Shown here one piece after another: positions 42,421 through 52,205 of a stretch of DNA of 64,000 nt. Numbering within the stretch: position 1 is the first letter of the stretch; the number at the start of each line of letters is the position of its first letter. The notes beneath the pieces are model-generated. The model made no database searches and had not been told where the DNA came from. It saw only the letters and a list, made by a program, of their open reading frames with translations. Made by a program: the position numbers and the translations under genes. The stretch comes from an uncultured Verrucomicrobia subdivision 3 bacterium (GTDB lineage Bacteria; Verrucomicrobiota; Verrucomicrobiia; Limisphaerales; UBA11358): positions 175,883-239,882 of the forward strand of contig CAIXUZ010000060.1 in assembly GCA_903922735.1 (NCBI GenBank), given 5' to 3'.

Positions 42421-42963
42421 ATGAAAACTCCGTTCGTGGAATTGCCGCTGAAAACCGACGACGGCGAATTCACCACCCGCTATTCGGAAACCGGCCTGAC
42501 CGAACTGAGTTTTCCAATAACCTCCCGGCGTAGGAGACGAGGTGACGAGTCTCAAAATTCCATCAATTCAATTGAATCAGATAGAGATTCCTCACGTCGT
42601 CTCCTACAAATTAAGATTCGCGGCTGGCACCGGCTGACCGAAGCCGCGCTGAAAGCCATTCTCGCCGGCCGCCAGCCCAATAAGTTTCCACCGCTGGATC
42701 TGGCCGGAACGGCCTTTCAGAAAAGTGTCTGGCACGCGCTGCGGAAAATACCCGTCGGCCGGACGAAGAGCTACGGCGAAATTGCGCAGGCGATTGGCCG
42801 TCCCAAGGCGGTCCGTGCCGTGGGCGGGGCTTGCGGGGCGAATCCGGTTCCGGTGCTGGTGCCGTGCCACCGTGTCCTAGCCGCGAACGGAAAAATCGGC
42901 GGCTTCTCCGGTGGATTGGAGCGGAAACGCCGGCTGCTGGCGCGTGAAGGCGTCAAAATCTAA
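42421..42963 (+). CDS. ogt: Methylated-DNA-protein-cysteine methyltransferase with a hairpin-encoded insert
   Basis: The 180-residue protein has the Ogt/Ada active site VPCHRVLAANGKIGGFSGGL. It also has the helix-turn-helix region AFQKSVWHALRKIPVGRTKSYGEIAQAIG and KAVRAVGGACGANP. It transfers alkyl groups from O6-alkylguanine in DNA to its Cys. Residues about 37-62 (part of SRRRRRGDESQNSINS...) are encoded by a 78-nt inverted-repeat element inserted in the poorly conserved N-terminal domain. The catalytic domain remains in frame. The coupled upstream genes are the two coiled-coil proteins. Confidence 0.88.
   Translation: MKTPFVELPLKTDDGEFTTRYSETGLTELSFPITSRRRRRGDESQNSINSIESDRDSSRRLLQIKIRGWHRLTEAALKAILAGRQPNKFPPLDLAGTAFQKSVWHALRKIPVGRTKSYGEIAQAIGRPKAVRAVGGACGANPVPVLVPCHRVLAANGKIGGFSGGLERKRRLLAREGVKI
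42530..42607. repeat. 78-nt inverted-repeat element in ogt
   Basis: The 24-nt arms (42530-42553 and 42584-42607; GTAGGAGACGA at the left end, TCGTCTCCTAC at the right) match at 21 of 24 positions and flank a 30-nt AT-rich loop. The length is a multiple of three and contains no stop, so it is translated. Confidence 0.85.
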
Positions 42964-43217
42964 CGGCGAGTTGCCTGGGCTGACACCGGTCCCACAGAAA
43001 CAATACGGCTGAAAGCGCCATGGTGGCCGTCCGGCACGGACCCTCTCACAATTCCGCCATGACCCAGCCGGAGAACGGGCTCCACCGGCCGTGCTGTTTT
43101 TCGTTCTGCCGATTCCAATGGAGCAAATGCGCCAGATACCCGCGCCGGGTCCAGTAAATGAGCCCACCTGAAAAGCAATTCCCTGTCAATGATAGTGATT
43201 GGCAGTCTTGCCTAAAG
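42964..43217. other. 254-bp spacer without a supported gene
   Basis: Several short overlapping frames exist on the minus strand, but none shows a domain or consistent coding signal. It marks the border between GC-rich native genes and the AT-rich glycosyltransferase. It may be the remains of a disrupted gene. Confidence 0.4.
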
Positions 43218-44339
43218 CTAAGATCCAAATCCATTTAAAATCTTATGACAAATATTTCGCAGTTTCCAGAAGTTGCTTCTTTTCATGCCACCTAACTCAG
43301 CTTGCGATCTGGCTAACTCAGCCTGCGTGCTGTAAAGCTGGGATTGAATTCTGATATTTGTGATATCCATGTCCTTCGTTAGATTAAATAACTCAGGGAG
43401 TCCAAAATTATATTTGGCTTTTGCGGTTAATAAAATCTCCTGGTCTTGTAAAAGTTGAAACAACTTTTCTGCACCAATCGTTTGAAATAACTTGTGACTG
43501 TGTTTTAAATGCAGAAAAGCTTTTTCTAGTTCATATTCATGACCCTCTTGAAAATCAGGAGCTTTTATCCATTCCGCAAAACTCGCTTTGAAAAGCTGCG
43601 GGGAAAGATTGTTTAAAATATTTTTTTGTATCTGATGGTGCTCAAATAAACAACGAATCATGTTGTCCGGATTTGCGCTTAAATTATTTGACTCGGAAAG
43701 TATTCGGTATTTAACCAGCCTGTCCTCTATTAAATGGATGTCGTGTTTTTTAGCTAGTTTTATCCACATGTCAAAATCCTGTAATTGGATCGATGCTAGG
43801 TTAAACAAGCCGGATTCCAGTAAGATTTCTTTGTCTATAAAAGCGGTGATCGCGCATAAATAATTGCCTTTCATGAAGAAATGTTTCAAGGTTTCCATGC
43901 GGCTTCTGTTGGGGTGATTAAAGAAGCCTTCAGCAAAATGCCTGCCTTTAACTGGCTTGCCATGATCGTTTATAAAGTCAACCCAGGAAAAAACAATTTT
44001 CTGGTCGGTGTTATTTATAAATTGATGCTGGACTTCCAGCCGGTGTGGATGGCAGACATCATCTCCCGACATGAGCGCAATATATTTCCCTCTTGCGGCT
44101 AAGATGCCATTATTGGATGCGGCGCTTGGCCCTTGATTTTCTTGACGAATATATGAAATCCGGTGATCTTGAAAACTTCTGATAATCTCATCGGTTTTAT
44201 CCGTGGAACCATCATTAACCACCACCAACTCAAAACTCCCAAAGGTTTGCTCTAATACGCTTTGGATTGCCTCGGCAATATATTTCTCGTGTTGATAGGT
44301 GATCATCACCACGCTGATTAAAGGCGTATTATCGCTCAT
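43218..44339 (-). CDS. Family 2 glycosyltransferase, low GC, probably acquired
   Basis: The 373-residue protein has a GT2 (GT-A fold) N-terminal domain: ISVVMITYQHEKYIAEAIQSV, LVVVNDGSTDKTDEII, PSAASNNGILAARGKYIALMSGDD with the DxD-like acidic site, and QLQDFDMWIKLAKKH. The C-terminal part is helical (LYSTQAELARSQAELGG). It would transfer sugar to an envelope polysaccharide or protein. Base composition is far more AT-rich than in the neighbours and codon choice is different. It is flanked by a gene-poor spacer and an IS remnant, all consistent with horizontal transfer. Confidence 0.85.
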   Translation of the reverse strand: MSDNTPLISVVMITYQHEKYIAEAIQSVLEQTFGSFELVVVNDGSTDKTDEIIRSFQDHRISYIRQENQGPSAASNNGILAARGKYIALMSGDDVCHPHRLEVQHQFINNTDQKIVFSWVDFINDHGKPVKGRHFAEGFFNHPNRSRMETLKHFFMKGNYLCAITAFIDKEILLESGLFNLASIQLQDFDMWIKLAKKHDIHLIEDRLVKYRILSESNNLSANPDNMIRCLFEHHQIQKNILNNLSPQLFKASFAEWIKAPDFQEGHEYELEKAFLHLKHSHKLFQTIGAEKLFQLLQDQEILLTAKAKYNFGLPELFNLTKDMDITNIRIQSQLYSTQAELARSQAELGGMKRSNFWKLRNICHKILNGFGS

Positions 44340-44503
44340 TTATATCCTTCAATTTCTTTTATAACTGCACTAATTTTTTGCCCGTCATTTTAAAACCCAT
44401 GGGTAAGCTCGGGATTTCTTTTTGTCCTAGCTAGGCTATGCGGGAATGTCAGGCAGGCAAAGCAAAAGGTGAGATCTTCAGTTCCCCCTGATCTGAGCCC
44501 AAT

Positions 44504-45170
44504 AGCGGGCGGAACTGGTTCTTCAGGTCCGCTCCGGCCAGATGACGGCCACGGATGCGGCGCAGGCATTGGGCATCTCCCGCCAGCAATACTACCAGTG
44601 GGAACAGCGGGCGCTCACAGCCCTGTTGTCAGCTCTGGAGGATCAGCCGGCGGGGCGGCCCAAGACGCCCACGGACCCGGAGAAGCAGGCGCTGCAACGC
44701 CGGGTGCAACAACTGGAGCAGGAAGTCCAACGCCAGCAGCAACGGGAACAGTTGCGCCAGATCCTGAACGAGTGGGCGGAACGGAAGGACTTGCCGCCCG
44801 CTAAAAAAAAACCGCTATGATCCCCCAAATCCTGCACCAGCTCGACGCCATGAAAGCGAAAACTCCAACCTCGTGGCGGCAGGTGTGCGAACTCGTGCCC
44901 TACGCCAGTGTCATGCGCTGGCGGCAGCGGCAGCGACAGGGTAAACCCGTGTGCCTGGCGCCCGGGCCCAAGCCGTTGCGGCCGCTGGACTGGACGGAGC
45001 TTAATCCGCTCCTGCGCCAGTTGCACCATGGCCGCGTGCGCACCCGGGGCACCGGTGAACTCTTGAAACGGTTCGCCGGCTGCCTCTCGCGCCGTCAACT
45101 CGGGGCGCTGGTGCAGGATTACCGGCGGGATCAACTCCACTTCATTCCAGAGCGTATGCAGAAAAACTGT
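44504..45170 (+). mobile_element. Insertion-sequence remnant (two reading frames, truncated)
   Basis: Two coupled frames, an HTH/coiled-coil protein followed by a basic integrase-like N-terminal part, overlap by 4 bp as in two-ORF insertion sequences. The first frame lacks its N terminus (an in-frame stop at 44503 precedes homologous-looking sequence). The second breaks off before any DDE catalytic domain, at a REP-like palindrome. No intact terminal inverted repeats were seen. Confidence 0.6.
44542..44820 (+). pseudogene. Transposase orfA-like HTH protein, 5' truncated
   Basis: The 92-residue frame reads MTATDAAQALGISRQQYYQWEQRAL, a helix-turn-helix, then a Pro-rich turn and a Gln/Glu-rich coiled coil. 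The reading frame continues 5' of the ATG with plausible sequence (AELVLQVRSGQ) but meets a stop at 44503. The start is thus probably an artefact of truncation. No transposition activity is expected. Confidence 0.55.
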
Positions 45171-45389
45171 AGCCGCGTTGGGTTGGCGGCGTATTCTCCC
45201 TCACCCTTGATCCCGCTCCCGCCGGGAGCGGGAAAGAGCCGCTGGCCGGTTACTTGGAATTCGTTGGTTAATTGGGCAGTTTGCCGCTTTCGCCAAGCCA
45301 GAAAACGGGGAACGTCACCCCTGCTCCCAGCGAGAGAGGGCGGGGTGAGGAAGAACGCCCGGTCACTTAAAAAATGGCCACAGAAATAG
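44817..45389 (+). pseudogene. Transposase orfB-like fragment, 3' disrupted
   Basis: The frame starts ATGA-coupled to the preceding one. Residues 1-115 are basic and helical (SVMRWRQRQRQGKPVCLAPGPK, LSRRQLGALVQDYRRDQ), like the region before the catalytic core of integrase-type transposases. After about 45170 the homologous-looking part ends and translation runs through a REP-like palindrome (YSPSPLIPLPPGAGKS). The DDE domain is missing. Confidence 0.5.
45193..45353. repeat. REP-like palindromic element, copy two
   Basis: It shares TTCTCCCTCACCC and the internal GC-rich hairpin (CCCGCTCCC / GGGAGCGGG) with the copA copy. The closing arm is GGGTGAGG at 45343-45350. It lies in the truncated end of the IS remnant. 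Confidence 0.8.
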
Positions 45390-45411
45390 TTAAACCGCTC
45401 TAGCCCAAGCA

Positions 45412-45447
45412 AAAACTGGAAACTGGCATTCCAGATTCCGGTTTTTT
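45412..45447. terminator. Bidirectional terminator-like hairpin
   Basis: Nested stems AAAACTGG / CCGGTTTT and CTGG / CCAG, followed by TTTTTT on the plus strand and by TTTTTGCTT on the minus strand. It lies between the IS remnant and the convergent secreted-protein gene. Confidence 0.65.
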
Positions 45448-45467
45448 AAATACTATTATTGATGACA

Positions 45468-46613
45468 TCAGATGAAGGGACGGCGGTCGAGCACCAACTT
45501 GAGCGGCATCTCAGTGATGACTTCCTGGGCACCAAAAAATTGCTGTGCTTCAGCCGCGATGCTGATGGCAGCCGTCAGGGCGTGGGTGGCGAGCTCGATG
45601 GTGAAATTCTCTTTGCGACCTTCGGGACTGTAGAAATCAGCTTGCACCGCATCGAGCGCACGACGAATGCTCTGGCACACATCATCCATCCGATAGGGAC
45701 AATAACGCAAGGTGCGTGTCATGAGATAAATCGCATCCAGCGTCAGCCAGAGGCGATTTTTGGGCGACCAGTAACCGCCGGGCAACTGCAAACGCAACAC
45801 CGTATCAATCCGCTTTTCCGGATACGGCAACCGGCGATGGTGATGCTGATAAACGAAGTTGTAATGGAACGTGCCGCCAATCTGGTCAAAATCACCCTGG
45901 GCCGGTTTATCCACACCCATGAGGCCATTGTTCGGGTCAACCAACGCGTCACAGGCGGCGAAGTATTCGGCGAACCACTTGGGCGAACCGAGCCCGGGCA
46001 CCAGCGTCATGATGGTGGCAGAGCCGGCTCCCTTGTGGCTTTCCGGATACACTTTCTTGCGCCAGTCAAGCGTGGCGAGAAAAGCGCGCGGATCGGAAAA
46101 TTCAGAACCCAGCCGGACGGGGAATTTCGGCGTGAGATCGAGCAACTGCATCGCCGCCAGCGCAAACGCGGTGTTGTGAAGCGGGTCGTGGGTTTTCTTT
46201 TTCTCGATCAGCCAGCCCGTATCCGGATTTTGAAACTCCTGAAAAGCCGCCGCCCATTCGGCCCGTTCCGGCGCCGAACATTTCAGCGCATTCAGCGTGT
46301 AGAGGATGCAAGCCATGTCGGCCACGCCGTAAAGTTCCGTCCCGGTCTGACCCGGAGACCGGGCGTAACGTCCAGCCCCACCGGGTAAACGCACCGAGGG
46401 TTCATACGTTTCGAGAATCCAGTGAATAAAATCCCGCAAATCATAAACCTTGCCGCTGCTCGCCACTTTGACGGCTGGCTCCGATGGCGGAGCCGCATTG
46501 GCTTTGGGCCCCGCAAACAATGCCAGCGAACCAAGCGCGGCGGCAGTGGTATAAAGAAATTCGCCACGCGTGAATTTCGGGCCGGTTTTCGCGGCGGTTG
46601 ATTGGGGATTCAT
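45468..46613 (-). CDS. Secreted alpha/alpha-barrel protein (prenyltransferase/squalene-cyclase-like fold)
   Basis: The 381-residue protein starts at ATG 46613 (MNPQSTAAKTGPKFTRGEF). It has a long, Tat-like signal region, though only a single Arg precedes the hydrophobic core (FLYTTAAALGSLALFAG). The body shows repeated helical pairs with Gly-rich turns (TGTELYGVADMACILYTLNAL, NPDTGWLIEKKKTHDPLHNTAFALAAMQLL, PGGYWSPKNRLWLTLDAIYLMTRTLRY), a pattern of terpenoid-cyclase-like toroids. Function is unknown; a polysaccharide-active role is possible. Upstream frame to 46775 is not supported. Confidence 0.65.
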   Translation of the reverse strand: MNPQSTAAKTGPKFTRGEFLYTTAAALGSLALFAGPKANAAPPSEPAVKVASSGKVYDLRDFIHWILETYEPSVRLPGGAGRYARSPGQTGTELYGVADMACILYTLNALKCSAPERAEWAAAFQEFQNPDTGWLIEKKKTHDPLHNTAFALAAMQLLDLTPKFPVRLGSEFSDPRAFLATLDWRKKVYPESHKGAGSATIMTLVPGLGSPKWFAEYFAACDALVDPNNGLMGVDKPAQGDFDQIGGTFHYNFVYQHHHRRLPYPEKRIDTVLRLQLPGGYWSPKNRLWLTLDAIYLMTRTLRYCPYRMDDVCQSIRRALDAVQADFYSPEGRKENFTIELATHALTAAISIAAEAQQFFGAQEVITEMPLKLVLDRRPFI

Positions 46614-46772
46614 TGGTTTGCAATTGAACAAATTATTGAGGAGGCGTCCATCCCAAACACAAACTTGCTGTGGTTTAATCTTGGATTTTACGCGTATCGC
46701 AATCGAGGAAAGCTTTGGACCAAGATGCGTTGCCACCGCTTGTCCGCTTACAAAACATAGTCCCGTCCCAGC

Positions 46773-46814
46773 CACAAAACAAAACCCCGGAAGCCATTAC
46801 CGACTTCCGGGGTT
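46773..46814 (-). terminator. Intrinsic terminator of enolase
   Basis: A perfect 11-bp stem (AACCCCGGAAG / CTTCCGGGGTT, 46783-46814) with a 10-nt loop; on the minus strand it is followed by TTGTTTTG. It is 16 nt from the enolase stop. Confidence 0.8.
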
Positions 46815-46830
46815 GAATTATTCGAACGGT

Positions 46831-48189
<1,359 letters not shown>

Positions 48190-48269
48190 TTAACCGGAGG
48201 TGAAGTTAATCATTAAATTGCAAGACGCTTGGCTTTTCTGCCGTTTCCGTGGTTAATTGAACCAAAGCC

Positions 48270-48818
48270 ATGAGCGATAAACCAAAACACACCCCGCACA
48301 AGATCGAGCTGAACCTGCGCGAGGTCGGGCAGTTGTTCAATACCATGGATCCCGCACCATTCCCGGAAAAAGATCTGGACGGCGACGCGGAGGAATTTAT
48401 TTTGAGCTGGGTCGGCGAATTCCCGCTGAATGAACCAGTTTCGCTCGTGGTGCATGTGGCCGAGCTGTCGGCCAACGAAAACTCGCAGGAGATTGTCGAG
48501 CAAGGCGTGCATCATTACTTCGCCTACCGCGCCCGGATGAACCGGATGGAACTGCGCCGGCTCTTGAGCGACGGGCAGAAAAGTTTATTGATCGGGTTGT
48601 CATTTTTGTCCCTTTGTCTCATGGCGAGTCATGGAATCGGCGGCGGCGATCTCGGCACGTTCCGCAGCATCGCGCGCGAAAGCCTGACCATCGCCGGCTG
48701 GGTGGCGATGTGGCGGCCGATGCAGATTTATCTCTACGATTGGTGGCCGGTGCGGCGGCGCGGCAAGCTGTATCAGAAGCTCTCCCGCATGCATGTGGAC
48801 GTGAAAAAGAAAGGATAA
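48270..48818 (+). CDS. Membrane protein of unknown function
   Basis: The 182-residue protein has a soluble N-terminal part (KIELNLREVGQLFNTMDPAPFPEKDLDGDAEEFILSWVGEFP). Two transmembrane segments follow (SLLIGLSFLSLCLMASHGIG and ESLTIAGWVAMWRPMQIYLYDWWPV) and a basic C-terminal end. It looks like an uncharacterised conserved protein with a DPxPF motif; I do not know its function. It precedes fluC by 57 nt on the same strand. Confidence 0.7.
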   Translation: MSDKPKHTPHKIELNLREVGQLFNTMDPAPFPEKDLDGDAEEFILSWVGEFPLNEPVSLVVHVAELSANENSQEIVEQGVHHYFAYRARMNRMELRRLLSDGQKSLLIGLSFLSLCLMASHGIGGGDLGTFRSIARESLTIAGWVAMWRPMQIYLYDWWPVRRRGKLYQKLSRMHVDVKKKG

Positions 48819-48875
48819 GCGGGCGTATTTCGGTTGCGCCAGACCGGCAACAAAGACAAGATTCCGGATAACTTT

Positions 48876-49274
48876 ATGATCGCGTATCTCTGGGTGGCCA
48901 TCGGTGGCGCGCTGGGCAGCGTGGCGCGGTTCGGCCTGGGCGGCCTGATTGCGGCGCGCTGGGGCGAGACGTTTCCGTGGGGCACGCTCGCGGTCAACGT
49001 CACCGGCTCGTTTCTCATCGGCGTGTTCGCGGCCTATTCGGATCCCGACGGACGCGCGATGATTTCGCCCGGAATGCGGCAATTTCTGATGATCGGCATC
49101 TGCGGCGGCTACACCACCTTTTCCTCGTTCAGTCTGCAAACCTTGAACCTGATGCGCGAACGCGAATGGCTTTACGCCGGCGGAAATGTTTTATTGTCCG
49201 TCGGGCTGTGCATGATCGCCGTCTGGCTTGGCTTCGCGCTCGGATCCATGTTCAATTCGATGAAAGGAAACTGA
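48876..49274 (+). CDS. crcB: Fluoride ion channel FluC/CrcB
   Basis: The 132-residue protein, from ATG 48876 (MIAYLWVAIGGALGSVARFGLGG), has four transmembrane helices. It has the Fluc signatures GTLAVNVTGSFLIGVF and GICGGYTTFSSFSLQT (with the channel-lining Phe and Ser/Thr residues). It exports fluoride as an antiparallel dimer. A DUF190 gene follows after one base. I looked for a fluoride riboswitch in the 57-nt leader and did not find its conserved core. Confidence 0.92.
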   Translation: MIAYLWVAIGGALGSVARFGLGGLIAARWGETFPWGTLAVNVTGSFLIGVFAAYSDPDGRAMISPGMRQFLMIGICGGYTTFSSFSLQTLNLMREREWLYAGGNVLLSVGLCMIAVWLGFALGSMFNSMKGN

Positions 49275-49275
49275 T

Positions 49276-49623
49276 ATGCAAATCCCAAATGACGCCGTCC
49301 TGCTCCGCATCTTTCTGGGTGAAAGCGACCGCTGGGAACACAGGCCGCTCTACGAAGCCATCGTGCTGGCGGCAAGGGAACAGCATCTGGCCGGCGCAAC
49401 GGTGCTGCGCGGGCCGATGGGATACGGCAAAGCCAGCCGCCTGCACACTGCTAAAATTCTCCGGCTCTCGATGGATTTGCCGCTCGTCATCGAAATCGTG
49501 GACGGCGAGGAGAAAATCAATTCGTTCCTGCCCACACTGGAAAAAATGCTGGGCGGCGGTCTCGTCACCATGGAAAAAGTAAAAGTGCTGCATTACCGCG
49601 CCGGCGACGATGGTTCCAAATAA
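49276..49623 (+). CDS. DUF190 family PII-like protein
   Basis: The 115-residue protein has the DUF190 pattern: LLRIFLGESDRWEHRPLYEAIV, AGATVLRGPMGYG and LPLVIEIVDGEEKINSFLP. The fold is like PII signalling proteins. It is commonly found next to CrcB, as here with a 1-nt gap, which suggests regulation of fluoride or ion export (inference). Length is typical. Confidence 0.88.
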   Translation: MQIPNDAVLLRIFLGESDRWEHRPLYEAIVLAAREQHLAGATVLRGPMGYGKASRLHTAKILRLSMDLPLVIEIVDGEEKINSFLPTLEKMLGGGLVTMEKVKVLHYRAGDDGSK

Positions 49624-49717
49624 AATTTTCACCGCACGGCAGGCCCGGCAGCGATTGGGAGGCGCAGATGTCCTAATTCACGCTTGCCTTTCCCGGCGCG
49701 GAAACTAAAGTCGCCCG

Positions 49718-50644
49718 ATGCCCGAACCGTTGCTGACCATTGAGCATCTGCGCGTGGATTTTCCCGCCGTGGTGGCCGTTGATGACTTGTCGCTCACGAT
49801 GCAGCCCGGCGACATCTGCGGTCTCATCGGCCCGAACGGCGCGGGCAAGACCACAACGATGCGCGCGGTGTCCGGCCTGCAGGAATTCACGCGCGGCTCG
49901 GTGCGCGTCAGCGGCCACGAACTCGCCCGCGAGCCGGATGAATTGAAACGCCGCCTTGGTTTCATGCCGGATTTCTGCCCGACCTACGACCAGCTCACCA
50001 CCTCGGAATTTCTGGAACATTTCGCCCGGGCCTTCGCCGTGCCGAATCGCACCCAGCGCATTGACGAATGTCTCAAGCTCACCTGGCTCACGGATAAACG
50101 CGATTCGCTGTGCGAAGAACTTTCGCGCGGCATGAAGCAACGGCTCGTCCTCGCCAAGACGCTGTTGCCCGACCCGCAGGTGTTGCTGCTCGACGAACCC
50201 GCGAGCGGCCTCGATCCGCTGGGCCGCATCGAGCTGCGAAAAATTCTCCTGCAACTGCGCGCCGCCGGCAAAGCCGTGCTGATTTCGTCGCACATCCTCG
50301 CCGAGCTTTCCGGTTTCTGCAACCAGGCCGCCATCATGGAGCGCGGCAGGCTCGTGAAATTCGGCAGCATCGCCGACCTCGGCCAGCAGATGAGCACGCG
50401 GCGGATGTCCGTCAAATGGCGCGGCGACGCGGCGAAGGCGCTGGAAATCTTGAAAAGCGCCAACATAAATCATCTTGAAACCGTCGGCGCCGGCGCAACC
50501 TTCGACTTCGCTGGCGACACAGAGGGGCTGGATGAACTGCTCAAGACGCTCGTCATGCAAGGCGTGCGCATTGCCGAATGGCGCGGCATCGGCGATGATC
50601 TGGAACAAATCTTTTTGCAATCCGGCGCCAAGGAGTTGATGTGA
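49718..50644 (+). CDS. ABC transporter ATP-binding protein
   Basis: The 308-residue protein has Walker A in LIGPNGAGKTTTMRAVSG, a Q-loop region FMPDFCPTYDQL, the signature ELSRGMKQRLVLAKTLL, Walker B VLLLDEPASGLDP and a switch His (ISSHILAELS). The C-terminal extension of about 80 residues is typical of ABC-2-type exporters of the NodI/CcmA class. Its stop overlaps the start of the permease gene by 4 bp. Substrate unknown. Confidence 0.92.
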   Translation: MPEPLLTIEHLRVDFPAVVAVDDLSLTMQPGDICGLIGPNGAGKTTTMRAVSGLQEFTRGSVRVSGHELAREPDELKRRLGFMPDFCPTYDQLTTSEFLEHFARAFAVPNRTQRIDECLKLTWLTDKRDSLCEELSRGMKQRLVLAKTLLPDPQVLLLDEPASGLDPLGRIELRKILLQLRAAGKAVLISSHILAELSGFCNQAAIMERGRLVKFGSIADLGQQMSTRRMSVKWRGDAAKALEILKSANINHLETVGAGATFDFAGDTEGLDELLKTLVMQGVRIAEWRGIGDDLEQIFLQSGAKELM

Positions 50645-52134
50645 AACTTTCCGAGAACCCCATTTTCCTCACCCGCAAACGCCTGGTGCACCGCAACGGC
50701 GTGCTGGCGGCGGTGCTGATTGCCGCCCTCATCGGCTTGTGCCTGCTGCTTGGCCTGGGGGAAAGTCTGCGCGACGCATCCCATGCTTTCAAAACCCCAC
50801 AGGAAGCGGGGAAAGTTTTTTACGGCTGGATTGTCGGTGTGGAAATTCTGGTGATCGTGATGGGCGGTTTCAGCGCCATTTCCCGCGCCATGGCTGAAGA
50901 TCGCAAAGCCGGACTGTGGGACAGCAACCGCCTCACCCCCCTGAAGCCGACGCAAATCCTCGCCGGCTACTGGCTCGGTTCGGCCCTGCGGGAATTTTAT
51001 ATGGCGGTGGCCCTAGCCGGGTTTGGCCTGCTCATTGTCCTGCTCGGGCACCTGCCAATCCTGCTCTGGCTCGGAACCCAGACCTTGATCGCCAGCACGG
51101 CCTTGTTTTTCGGGTTGCTGGGATTGCTCGCCGGCATGGCATTCCAACGTTCGCCCGGGCTGCTGATTTTTCTGGGGCTGTTATTTGTCTGGCCGATAAC
51201 CATAATGGCACCCAGCCGGATGCTGATTGACTTCCTCCTGCCGGTCTATGGCATCGGGAATCTTTTTAGCGAGCATCAGCCTGAAAATAATAGTTACGCC
51301 ACCAATTGGTATAGTCCGCCGGAAATTTTTGGCCTGCCGATTCCGCCGGTGGCATTGAGTCTGGCCTTGCAACTGGTGATCAGCCTTTTTATCTGGCGTG
51401 CGCTGGCGCGCAAAACCGCGAATCCTTTCCAGCCGCTGTTGCTGCGCTGGGAGGCTTTCGCACTGTTCGGCATCCTGTTTTTTTCGCAACACGCCTTGCT
51501 GTGGGATCTATGGCGCGGCCATTTCCCGAACCTGGCCATGGCCATCAAAAACCACAACGACAACGAAGCCCTGCTGTCCATCGTCCATGGCGGCACACTG
51601 TTCATCGGCGGCATCCTGATTTTCATGGCCAGCCCGCAACCGGAACACATCCGCGTGGAATCCATGCGGCTTGGCTTCAAAAACCTCGGCGCCATTTTTT
51701 CCCGCAGCGCCGCCTCGCTGGCCATCGCCCTCGCCGCGGCCGCAGCCGCCGCCTGGCTGCCGCAATTCATGCTGGCCCCGGCAAATTCCTGGAAAATCTT
51801 CCTGGTGACGGCCGCCAACCTGGCGGAAGTTTTTCTCATCTTCGCATTGCTGCTGGAATTCTGCCGGTTGCGGCATCAGCGCCGCGCCCTGGGGTTTGTG
51901 GCGCTCTGGCTTTTTGTCCTGTGCGTGATTCCAATTATACTGGCTGGAGTTTTTTCCAATGCAGCCCTCGCCCGGATTTCACTGTTGTCACCGGGATTCA
52001 TTGCCTTGACTGACCGAAACGACCCGGGATGGCTGCTCCTGCTCTACACCCTGCTGGCACATTTTGGCGTCATGGTGGTGCTATTAACCGGCTGGCGGCG
52101 GCAGTGGAAAAAACTTCTGGAACACACGGCTTGA
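50641..52134 (+). CDS. ABC-2-type permease
   Basis: The 497-residue protein starts at a GTG coupled to the ATPase gene. It has about 11-12 membrane helices, for example GVLAAVLIAALIGLCLLLGL, FYMAVALAGFGLLIVLLGHL and LFGILFFSQHALLWDLW. No transported substrate can be deduced. Topology with repeated pairs suggests an export permease of the large ABC-2 class. The downstream Tat isomerase genes may not be part of the operon. Confidence 0.85.
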   Translation: MKLSENPIFLTRKRLVHRNGVLAAVLIAALIGLCLLLGLGESLRDASHAFKTPQEAGKVFYGWIVGVEILVIVMGGFSAISRAMAEDRKAGLWDSNRLTPLKPTQILAGYWLGSALREFYMAVALAGFGLLIVLLGHLPILLWLGTQTLIASTALFFGLLGLLAGMAFQRSPGLLIFLGLLFVWPITIMAPSRMLIDFLLPVYGIGNLFSEHQPENNSYATNWYSPPEIFGLPIPPVALSLALQLVISLFIWRALARKTANPFQPLLLRWEAFALFGILFFSQHALLWDLWRGHFPNLAMAIKNHNDNEALLSIVHGGTLFIGGILIFMASPQPEHIRVESMRLGFKNLGAIFSRSAASLAIALAAAAAAAWLPQFMLAPANSWKIFLVTAANLAEVFLIFALLLEFCRLRHQRRALGFVALWLFVLCVIPIILAGVFSNAALARISLLSPGFIALTDRNDPGWLLLLYTLLAHFGVMVVLLTGWRRQWKKLLEHTA

Positions 52135-52205
52135 TTTTACCAATAAACGACGTGTAAATTCACCAAACGATTCCCGTCCACGATTCAGCATCACGCAATA
52201 AAATT

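Noticed and set aside
48819..48875. Possible fluoride riboswitch before crcB
   Set aside because: The leader is short and lacks the conserved riboswitch core.
49673..50620. 315-codon antisense frame over the ABC ATPase gene
   Set aside because: Shadow frame; the plus-strand gene has all ABC motifs.
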